Below, piece by piece: positions 13,095 to 19,412 of a stretch of DNA of 19,412 bases. Source of the DNA: Acidobacteriota bacterium (lineage in GTDB: Bacteria; Acidobacteriota; Vicinamibacteria; Vicinamibacterales; CAVVIG01); NCBI GenBank assembly GCA_003223775.1, contig QHWK01000211.1, positions 1 through 19,412 of the forward strand. The letters are read 5' to 3'. The notes below the pieces were generated by a model that was not told the origin of the DNA, did no database searches, and saw only the letters and a list, made by a program, of their open reading frames with translations. The stretch's first letter is position 1. Each line of letters begins with the position of its first letter. Position numbers and translations under genes: made by a program.

Positions 13095-15245
13095 CTATTG
13101 CAGCTTGTCGCGCGAGAGCAGGAACTCGAAGACCGCCCAGATCTCGTCGGTCGAGAGCAGGGCGCCGAAAGCGGGCATCGTGGTGCCCTCGCGGCCCTTC
13201 ATCACGGTCTCCTTGAACCGCGAAGGCGGTAGCGTCGTGCGGAACAGCTCTTTGCCCGCCCCACCGCTCGCCTGGTGACAGCCGGAGCAGCGAGCGCGGT
13301 AGACTTGCTCGCCGAGCGCGATCGACTCGTCGGTTCCGCGGATCCTGCTTGACGCGGTCGCGCCGCCGCTCGGTGCCGCAACCGCGTCCGCCGGCGCCGC
13401 GGACGTGGGCTGCAGCGACGGCTCTCCGCCTTTCACGGGTTCGCCGCCGCCGGTCGCCGGAAATCCGTAGCCCGCCAGCACGCGACCGCCGAGCGTGCTG
13501 CCAGGCTGCCCGACGCGAGGCACCGCGCCCTCGCGAGCGACGAGATCACTGCCCGAATCGGTCGCCGGCGATGTCGCGTCGAGCGCGAACACCCAGAGGT
13601 TCCCGGCCTTCGGCTCCTTGTAATAGAAGGTCATGTCGCCGCCGATGCCGCCGGACGGCACCGCGACATACTGCTTGCCATCGAGCTCGTACGTGATCGG
13701 GCTACCGATGATCCCGGAGCCCGTCTGGAACTTCCAGAGCTGCGCGCCCGTCCGGGCGTCGAGCGCGAGGAAGTGCCCGCGCATGTCGCCGGTGAAGACA
13801 AGGCCGCCCGACGTCGCGACCGCGCCCGCCCAGAACGGCGCGGGGCTCACGGCGCGCCAGCGCACCTTCCTCGCGACGACGTCGAACGCGACGAAGTTCC
13901 CGGGCTGATCGCTCGACATGTACTGCTGATAGTCCGCGCCGAGGTACCACTCGCCGTTCGCCGGTAGGCTGACCTTGTCCTCGCTCCAGAACTTCATCCC
14001 CATCGCCCACTGGTTGGACATGAAATAGAGCGTCTTCAGCCCCGGGTTGTACGCGAGCGGCTGCCAGTCGATCGAGCCCTCGAGGCTCGGGATGATCGGC
14101 CCGACCTCGGGGCCGCCGGTCGCGGGCCGCATGTCGGGGTTCACGATCGGCCGGCCCGTCACGGGATCGAGGCCCTTGGCCCAGTTGATGCCCGGCACGA
14201 TGGGCTCGCCGTAGAGGAACTTCCCGTTCGTGCGATCGAGCGCGTAGAAGAAGCCGTTCTTGTCGTGATGGAAGAGCGCCTTCACGGGCGCGCGCCCGGA
14301 CAGCGCGACGTCTGCGAGCACGGGGGTACTCACCGCGTCGTAGTCCCAGCAGTCGTTGGGCGTGTACTGGAAGCCCCACACGATGCGTCCCGTGTCGGCG
14401 TTGAGCGCGAGCGTCGACGCGGCCCATTTGTTGTCGCCCTCGCGCAGGCGGCAGTTCCACGGCGCGGCATTGCCGGTGTTCCAGTAGACGAGATTCAACT
14501 TTGGATCATAGACGCCGGTCGTCCACGTCGGCGCGCCGCCGTTTTTCCACGTATCGCCCGGCCAGGTCTCGTTGCCTGGCTCGCCGTGTCCGGGGATCGT
14601 GTATGTCGTCCAACGCAGGGCTCCCGTTTTGGCGTCGAAGGCTTTGACGAAGCCGCGGACGCCGAACTCGCCGCCGGCGACGCCCGTCAAGACCATGTCT
14701 TTCACCACGAGCGGCGCGCCGGTGATGCTGTATCCCTTCTGCCAGTCGATCACCTGCGTCTCCCACGCCACGCGGCCGTCGTCGCGATGGAGCGCGACAA
14801 GGCGTGCGTCCATCGTGCCGACGAGCACCAACTCGCCCCAAAGAGCGACGCCGCGGTTGTTCGAGCCGCAGCAGTAGACGCGCTCGACGTCCTTGCCGAG
14901 CCTCGGGTCGTAGCTCCATTTCTTCCGGCCCGTGCGGGCGTCGATTGCGAAGACGCGCGACTGGTCCGCGGACAGGTACAGCACGCCGTTGTGGACGAGC
15001 GGCGTCGCCTGCAGACCGCGGTTGTCGCCGCCGATCGCGAAGACCCAGGCCGGGCGCAGGCGCGCGACGTTCGCCGGGGAGATCTGCGCGAGCGGCACGA
15101 AGCGCTGACCGAACGGGTCGCGCCCGTACGAGAGCCAGGACGAGTTGTCGTTCGCGGCGTTTTCGAGCTGAGCCGTCGTGATCGGCTGCGCCTCCCCGGT
15201 CGCGGCGCACGACAGGAGAGCGAGCAGTATCAGGAGCCGACACAT
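13095..15245 (-). CDS. PQQ-dependent alcohol dehydrogenase with C-terminal cytochrome c (quinohemoprotein)
   Basis: This 716-residue periplasmic enzyme oxidises alcohols with pyrroloquinoline quinone and passes electrons to an attached heme. The N-terminus is a signal sequence with LLSC at 11-13, so a lipid anchor is possible. The eight-bladed propeller follows. Visible PQQ-site features are the vicinal Cys125-Cys126 (VYCCGSNNRG), Glu193 (GGEFGVRG), WTTG at 241-244, Asn259 (WNTGNAAPWN) and catalytic Asp301 in NDCWDYD. Asp303, two residues after the catalytic Asp, is the feature that distinguishes lanthanide- from calcium-type enzymes. A Gly/Ala/Pro-rich linker leads to a cytochrome c domain with CSGCH (653-657) and axial Met ~690 (TMPAFG). 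Start ATG 15245 has GGAGG just upstream. No PQQ biosynthesis genes are in view. The length fits type II quinohemoprotein alcohol dehydrogenases. Confidence 0.92.
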   Translation of the reverse strand: MCRLLILLALLSCAATGEAQPITTAQLENAANDNSSWLSYGRDPFGQRFVPLAQISPANVARLRPAWVFAIGGDNRGLQATPLVHNGVLYLSADQSRVFAIDARTGRKKWSYDPRLGKDVERVYCCGSNNRGVALWGELVLVGTMDARLVALHRDDGRVAWETQVIDWQKGYSITGAPLVVKDMVLTGVAGGEFGVRGFVKAFDAKTGALRWTTYTIPGHGEPGNETWPGDTWKNGGAPTWTTGVYDPKLNLVYWNTGNAAPWNCRLREGDNKWAASTLALNADTGRIVWGFQYTPNDCWDYDAVSTPVLADVALSGRAPVKALFHHDKNGFFYALDRTNGKFLYGEPIVPGINWAKGLDPVTGRPIVNPDMRPATGGPEVGPIIPSLEGSIDWQPLAYNPGLKTLYFMSNQWAMGMKFWSEDKVSLPANGEWYLGADYQQYMSSDQPGNFVAFDVVARKVRWRAVSPAPFWAGAVATSGGLVFTGDMRGHFLALDARTGAQLWKFQTGSGIIGSPITYELDGKQYVAVPSGGIGGDMTFYYKEPKAGNLWVFALDATSPATDSGSDLVAREGAVPRVGQPGSTLGGRVLAGYGFPATGGGEPVKGGEPSLQPTSAAPADAVAAPSGGATASSRIRGTDESIALGEQVYRARCSGCHQASGGAGKELFRTTLPPSRFKETVMKGREGTTMPAFGALLSTDEIWAVFEFLLSRDKLQ

Positions 15246-15513
15246 GGATCCTCCGGTCGTGGCGCAGGCAGGCGTCGGGCCCACCTGGAATCTGGGAAAT
15301 TTCTTTCGGCTCGCCGCTCTCCGGCTGACGCCTGGCCTACATCCGCGCTGCTTGACGATCTCACGGTGCTTGGTCGGCTGCAAGGTCTTCTTCGAGCTCG
15401 CTTTGGACCGAGCAGAACGACTGACATCTGTCGATCAAAGCCTTGAACTCCAGCGCCGGCTCTCGTGTTCCTCGTCCACGTTGAATCACGACGCCTGCCG
15501 ATCACCGTGTGAA

Positions 15514-16142
15514 ATGAAAGCCGCGCGCATCCATCGGTTTGGTCCGCCCGACGTGATCGTCGTTGAGGACATCCCGCGTCCGAGTCCAGCGCCGAGAGAA
15601 GTGCTGGTGCGGGTCGCGGCGGCTGGCGTTGGGCCTTGGGACGCGCTCATTCGTGAGGGCAAGAGCAACGTCAGTCCGCCGCCGCCGCTGACCCTCGGCT
15701 CTGACCTGTCGGGCGTCGTCGAAGCCGTTGGATCCGGTGTCAGTCAGTTCAAAAACCTTGAAGCCGCGTCGGTGCCGGTCGTCGCGGTCACGGCATGGCA
15801 GATGCTCTTTGAACATGCGCGTCCTGAAGCCGGTCACCGCGTGATCGATACCGTTGGCGGCGACACCCGTGACCGCGCGTTTGGCGTACTGAAACCGGGC
15901 GGCATTCTGGTGACGGTTGTCTCGACTGCATTCGTACCACGCGTTCTGATGTCCGCTCGGCGTTTTTCTATGCCGAAGTTACGGCGGCACGGCTCGGGGC
16001 GATTTCCGGGCTGCTTGACAGGGGCAAGGTAATCCCACAAGTCGGGTCCGTCCTGCCGCTCGCCGATGTGCGCTCGGCGCAAGCAATGCTCGCAGGTGCG
16101 CCGCACCGTCGCGGCAAAATCATGCTGGAGCTGGCGACGTAA
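15514..16142 (+). pseudogene. Decayed NADP-dependent quinone oxidoreductase (MDR family, zinc-independent)
   Basis: The gene starts MKAARIHRFGPPDVIVVEDI and keeps the N-terminal GroES-like domain up to GVVEAVGSGVSQFK. It then jumps directly to NLEAASVPVVAVTAWQMLFE (junction ~15754), losing about 40 residues that relatives have. After EHARPEAGHR it jumps to VIDTVGGDTRDRAFGVLKPG (junction ~15840). This removes the nucleotide-binding AAGxVG motif and about 60 residues. Both losses keep the reading frame. A frameshift at about 15940 then moves the end into another frame: VRSAFFYAEVTAARLGAIS, then VLPLADVRSAQAMLAGAPHR, RGKIMLELAT and TAA at 16140-16142. Without the Rossmann core the product cannot bind NADPH. 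The size of each loss is judged from memory of relatives. The 268 nt between this gene and the PQQ dehydrogenase hold nothing recognisable. Confidence 0.75.
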
Positions 16143-16215
16143 TCGATTCGATTCGGGCTTACTGCTGAACGTTCGTCTGTGTGAGGCGCGACGTGCATGC
16201 GATAGTATCGGTGAC

Positions 16216-16809
16216 GTGCGCACCGCCGTCCTTCGCCTGTGTCTCGCGGCCTCCGCAATCGCGCCCGCCCTCGCCGCCGCGCCGATCGCGCAAGGCAATC
16301 CCGACGCGGCACGGATCAGGAACCCGGTCGCGTCGACGGCGGAATCGATCGCCGACGGCAAACGGCTGTATCAGCGCTACTGCGCGAGCTGCCACGGGTC
16401 GAACGGCGAGGGCGGACCGGGCAACGACCTCATTCCGGCCGCGCCCGATCTCACCGACAAGGAATGGAAGCACGGATCGACCGACGGCGAGATCTTCGCC
16501 GTGATCAAGAACGGCGTGCCGCCCGATCTGAACATGGTGCCGTTCGCCGATCAGCTCAAGGACGCCGAGATCTGGAACGTCGTCAACTACATTCGATCGC
16601 TGGCCAAAAAGAATGACAAACGGTTTCAAAACCGCGCCGTTCACTTGGCCAGCGGATCGGGCCGCACCTGGAACTTCACGAGCTTGCTCGTGGTGCCGCG
16701 CCCGCCCTCCATGTGGAACGGCGCGCGCGTCGAGATGCTCGTCCAGATGCCTTTGCCCTTCCAGCCCGCCTTCGCGTCGTCGATGCGGCCGTCGATGCCT
16801 TTTGCGTAG
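16216..16809 (+). CDS. Small secreted cytochrome c with lost or displaced stop codon
   Basis: This monoheme periplasmic cytochrome c starts at GTG 16216 with a signal peptide (MRTAVLRLCLAASAIAPALA, cleaved near ALAAAP). The heme site is CASCH at 56-60 after LYQRY, with axial Met107 in NMVPF, and the domain closes with EIWNVVNYIRSLAK at 119-131, where family members normally end within a few residues. Here the frame runs on for ~65 more residues to 16809, antisense to the end of the next gene; that tail resembles no cytochrome sequence. One extra A in the AAAAA run at 16606-16610 would bring TGA 16614-16616 into frame just after the domain, so a 1-nt deletion (real or a sequence error) is likely. 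No ribosome site precedes the GTG. It is a plausible electron acceptor for the nearby PQQ dehydrogenase. Confidence 0.7.
   Translation: MRTAVLRLCLAASAIAPALAAAPIAQGNPDAARIRNPVASTAESIADGKRLYQRYCASCHGSNGEGGPGNDLIPAAPDLTDKEWKHGSTDGEIFAVIKNGVPPDLNMVPFADQLKDAEIWNVVNYIRSLAKKNDKRFQNRAVHLASGSGRTWNFTSLLVVPRPPSMWNGARVEMLVQMPLPFQPAFASSMRPSMPFA
16601..16651. terminator. Nested inverted repeats at the convergent junction
   Basis: TGGCCAA (16601-16607) is repeated inverted as TTGGCCA (16645-16651). Between them CGGTT-TCAA-AACCG (16621-16634) forms a second small hairpin. The structure spans the expected end of the cytochrome domain and the stop codon (16641-16643) of the opposing gene, so it could end transcription from both sides. 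A-runs flank it, but there is no strong T-run. Confidence 0.3.
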
Positions 16810-18745
16810 AAGCCCATCGGATAGGGCACTCGGAAGGTCATGAACTTGCCGCCGACGAGCGCGAGCAGCGCCTCTGACTCGTTGCCGGTCGCGAGCGGAA
16901 CGTCCGTGCCGAGCCCGAGCATGTCGAAGCGATCGACGAAGTCGTAGTACGCCGAGTCGGCGCTCGCCGAATCGACCGCGCCCTGGTAGTTCGGACCCGG
17001 CAGCGGATAGAACGCCCACCCTTCGGGGCAGTGCTGGCCGGTGGCGGTCGGTCCGTTCAGCGGCCCCTTGCACTTGCGTCGATCGAAGCTCGCCAGCTGC
17101 CCGCTCGACAGCACCGTCCAGACCACGCCCCGGCTGTCGACGTCCATGCCGCGCGGCGCGAAGCCGCGGCCGCTCGCCTTCGGATCGTTCCACGGCAACT
17201 CGTAGATCTCCGAGAGCGCGGTCGCTGGCGGGTTGCTGCCCGGCACGAGACGGACGAGCGATCCCGGCATGCCCTGCACCGACCCCCAGATCGATCCGTC
17301 GGCCGGGCTCGGCGCCACGCCGTAGAACGGCGCATTGATGCGCTTGTCCTTCGTCGGATCGATCGGCTGATCGGGCTCGACGTACGCGTCGCGCTTGCCG
17401 TTGCCGTTCGTGTCGAGGACGAACACGGTCCAGCCCTGCGCCTTCTGCTCGTCGTGCGTCTTGTCGTACACCTTCGTGTCGAACCAGCCCTCGACCGGGC
17501 CGCCGCCCGTGAACCAGAGGACGCCGTTGTCGTCGAAGTTCAGGTGATGGGTGCCGAAGCAGGTGTCGATCGTGGAGACCTGCTTCGTCTTCGGATCGTA
17601 GAGCTGCATCTGCCGGCCGCTCTGCGCGATCGGGAACGCCATCGCCGATGGATGGCTCGATCCCTGCTGGCAGAACGCCGGAGTCTGGTTCGGACGGATG
17701 CGCGCAGCGATCCAGACGCGCGCGTTGTCGTCCATCGCGAAGCTGTGCGCCGTGGTCTGCGCCGTCCAGATCGCCTCGTCGCCCCAGTACGGCGACGACT
17801 GCGCGGGCGGATTGTTCGCCTGGCTCGGCGTCTTCGGGTCGCGCACCTGCAGCTTGATCTGCGTCGCCGTGTTGTGCACCGGATTCACGACGGGCATGTA
17901 GTCGGCGCTCTCCTCGAGCGCGCCGTACACGGGACCGTTGGCGTTGACGGTCGGATGCCGTTTGTCCGTCCCGATCTCGTCGTGCAGGTACACTTTCGGA
18001 TCGGCCCAGTCCCACATCGTGACGACGATGTTTCGCTCGCGGCCCTGCGGACGCGCGGGCGCCGCCTCAGGGAGCTTGCCTTTCGCGATCGCGTCGGTCC
18101 AGTCCGCGTACATCGCCAGCGCGCGCGAGCGGCCGACCTGCGTGAAGCGCGCGCTCATCGCGCCGCCCGCCTGCCCCGCCTGAATCCGCCGATCCCACGC
18201 CTGCGACGACGAGCCGAACGTGCCGAGGCTCGCGGGAATCTCGCGCGTCGCCTTGCCGCCCAGCTGATGGCAGCCGGTGCACCCGTCGGTGTTGACCACC
18301 TGGCGATCTTCGGCGGCACGTGCATCAGCGAGAACCAGTAGAGCGCAGGGTAGTACTCGGCCGCTGCCTTGGCGGTCGGCGCGGGCACGGCCGTGAGGTT
18401 CAGCGTCTTGCCCGGCGCGGCCGTCTTCTTCGGCGAATCGACGAGGCCGTAGCCGCGGACCCAGACCGCGTAGTCCGCCTTCGGCAGGTCGGGCACGAGG
18501 TAGCGGCCCTGATCGTCGGTCACCACGATCTTGCGAAGCGTGGTCGGCAGCGTCGTCGATTCGGCGATCACCCAGACGCCGGCCTCGGGGCCGCGCGCGC
18601 CGGTGACCACGCCGCCGATGTCGTCGGCGTCGACGGCGACGGCCGCCTGCGCGGCGGCGTCCGTGCGGGCGAGGCCGAGCGCGGCCGCGACGATCGTCGC
18701 GAGCACGAGGCCCGCGACCGCTGCGAAGAAAAATTTCCTGATCAT
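16641..18745 (-). pseudogene. Carboxypeptidase-regulatory-like / cytochrome c / beta-propeller protein, frameshifted
   Basis: Two frames together make one protein of a type I recognise in Acidobacteria as a ~700-residue 'carboxypeptidase regulatory-like domain' protein. The first frame, from ATG 18745 with GGAGG upstream, has a signal peptide and a CarboxypepD_reg-like domain (DDIGGVVTGARGPEAGVWVI, TDDQGRYLVPDLPKADYAVW). It is good to VPPK at residue 146 (18308). The second frame resumes at about 18299 with VNTDGCTGCHQLGGKATREI (heme CTGCH), then a propeller-like region (SSPYWGDEAIW, TCFGTHHLNFDDNGVLWF, VLDTNGNGKRD, GMDVDSRGVVWTVL, CKGPLNGPTATGQHCPEGW) and ends KLVKFQVRPDPLAK. About 30 residues expected between the two parts are missing, and the frame shifts there. 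The rest of the protein is uninterrupted, so the break is recent or an assembly fault. Its 3' end overlaps the cytochrome read-through. Confidence 0.8.
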
Positions 18746-18815
18746 GAAGACCTCCGTGAGAGGAGAACCGGAGACCCGGCCATGCTGAACACGCGGGCGG
18801 CGGATGTCAACGCCG

Positions 18816-19412
18816 TCATCGGGTCACGCGCTCGAAGTACGCGGGCAGGTCGCCCTTGGTGTCCTTCAGGATGTCGACGATCGCCTGCCGATCCGCGAGC
18901 GGGAGCGCCGCGCGGTAGCGATCGCCGCGCTCCTCGCCGGAGAGCACCTGCCACATGCGCCGATAGATCGGATCCTTCGCCGCGGGCGGCAGCGCGTCGA
19001 ACGCGGCGGAGTAGATCTCGTAGCTGCACGGGTACTTGAGCAGGCGGCGCTGGAGATCGAGATCGTGCAGCGAGCGTCCCTTCGCGTCGCGCGGTCCCGT
19101 CGCGGCGAAGCGCTCGGCGAAGGGCGACGATCCCTGCACGCGATCGGCGAGCGGCGCTTCGTCGACGAAGAGCAGGTAGTCGACGAACTCGGTGGCGATG
19201 CCGCTCATCATCTCGGCGATCAGCCGCTCCTCGCCGGGAGCGGCGACAAACGGCGCGTGGAGCGTCGGATCGGCCGCGCGCGCCTCCCAGCCGACGCGCG
19301 TGATCAGGTTGACCATGTGAATCTGGTGCGACAGCACCAGGAGCGCGACGATGTCGCTGGACGTCGACTGATACCCGTCGGCGTCGAACAATCCCGTCAC
19401 CGAGCCGAGATC
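18816..19412 (-). CDS. Uncharacterised protein, C-terminal part (runs off the window)
   Basis: About 198 residues are visible and the frame continues past the window edge (the last bases still code, giving DLGSVTGLFDADGY), so the N-terminus is missing. Conserved-looking blocks are GLFDADGYQS, LLVLSHQIHMVNLITRVGWE, DYLLFVDEAPL, RDAKGRSLHDLDLQRRLLKY, PCSYEIYSAAFDALP and YRRMWQVLSGEE. The many His, Tyr and Met residues and the single Cys fit a periplasmic helical protein. I recall such proteins encoded next to cytochrome or carboxypeptidase-regulatory-like genes in Acidobacteria, but I know no function. The gene ends 70 nt upstream of the frameshifted propeller gene on the same strand, so the two were probably one operon. 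It could carry a heme-binding motif in the missing N-terminal part. Confidence 0.65.
   Translation of the reverse strand, partial: DLGSVTGLFDADGYQSTSSDIVALLVLSHQIHMVNLITRVGWEARAADPTLHAPFVAAPGEERLIAEMMSGIATEFVDYLLFVDEAPLADRVQGSSPFAERFAATGPRDAKGRSLHDLDLQRRLLKYPCSYEIYSAAFDALPPAAKDPIYRRMWQVLSGEERGDRYRAALPLADRQAIVDILKDTKGDLPAYFERVTR

Noticed and set aside
14265..15446. 393-residue open frame on the plus strand opposite the PQQ dehydrogenase
   Set aside because: Shadow frame with no motif; the opposite strand has the complete PQQ and heme signatures.
15246..15513. Possible gene remnant between the PQQ dehydrogenase and the decayed oxidoreductase
   Set aside because: All six frames were considered and none shows a recognisable family pattern.
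17031..18341. 436-residue open frame on the plus strand antisense to the propeller gene
   Set aside because: It is Arg/Ala-rich with no domain pattern, a typical high-GC shadow of the real minus-strand gene.
16641..18745. Programmed frameshifting in the propeller gene
   Set aside because: No slippery heptamer is evident at the junction, and the expected intervening residues are missing, so a deletion is the simpler reading.
1..19412. CRISPR arrays, tRNA or rRNA genes, phage or defence systems
   Set aside because: No regularly spaced repeats, no cloverleaf or rRNA-like stretches and no phage or defence domains were seen by eye.

Overview
This is a GC-rich window with no CRISPR array, tRNA or rRNA seen. 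Its gene content points to an acidobacterium, most likely of the Vicinamibacteria type or a close relative. The evidence is a 1008-residue TonB-dependent receptor with an N-terminal carboxypeptidase-regulatory-like domain, an orphan MacB/FtsX-type permease without ATPase of the ADOP class, a DUF6152 protein, several secreted c-type cytochromes, a PQQ alcohol dehydrogenase, and a secreted uncharacterised protein family that I associate with this phylum. The taxonomic call is inference from gene families; no marker gene is present.

Layout. 1-585: a small secreted DUF6152 protein (+), then paired hairpins. 585-2435: a tight minus-strand three-gene operon of a membrane-anchored cytochrome c-prime-like protein, a HupE/UreJ-type membrane protein and a single-pass 'transmembrane anchor' protein. 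2449-2923: two broken genes facing each other, a frameshifted DUF6644-like membrane protein (+) and the first ~80 residues of a Tat-exported Gfo/Idh/MocA oxidoreductase (-), both cut at about 2680. 3026-6052: the TonB-dependent receptor (-). 6498-9851: an accessory patch in which an intact ADOP permease gene (-) lies between a C-terminal transposase piece and an N-terminal transposase piece, followed by an orphan C-terminal piece of a secreted jelly-roll protein. 9852-13007: a secreted amidohydrolase (-), divergent from a secreted uncharacterised protein followed by a formylglycine-generating-enzyme-like protein (+). 13095-15245: a PQQ alcohol dehydrogenase with a C-terminal cytochrome c domain and a lanthanide-type Asp-X-Asp motif (-). 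15514-16142: a decayed zinc-independent quinone-oxidoreductase gene (+). 16216-16809: a small cytochrome c (+). 16641-18745: a frameshifted carboxypeptidase-regulatory-like / cytochrome c / beta-propeller gene (-). 18816-19412: the C-terminal part of an uncharacterised protein (-).

Functionally the window reads as periplasmic and outer-membrane scavenging and redox: uptake by the receptor, export or signalling by the ADOP permease, periplasmic hydrolysis by the amidohydrolase, and periplasmic alcohol oxidation feeding electrons to c-type cytochromes. The most notable features are the predicted lanthanide-dependent quinohemoprotein dehydrogenase, the cytochrome/HupE/anchor operon, an FGE-like protein with one active-site cysteine replaced by histidine, and an unusual density of broken genes. 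Those broken genes show internal deletions, frameshifts, a cytochrome that reads through its expected end, and IS relics. I did not find a defence system or any clearly new multi-gene system.
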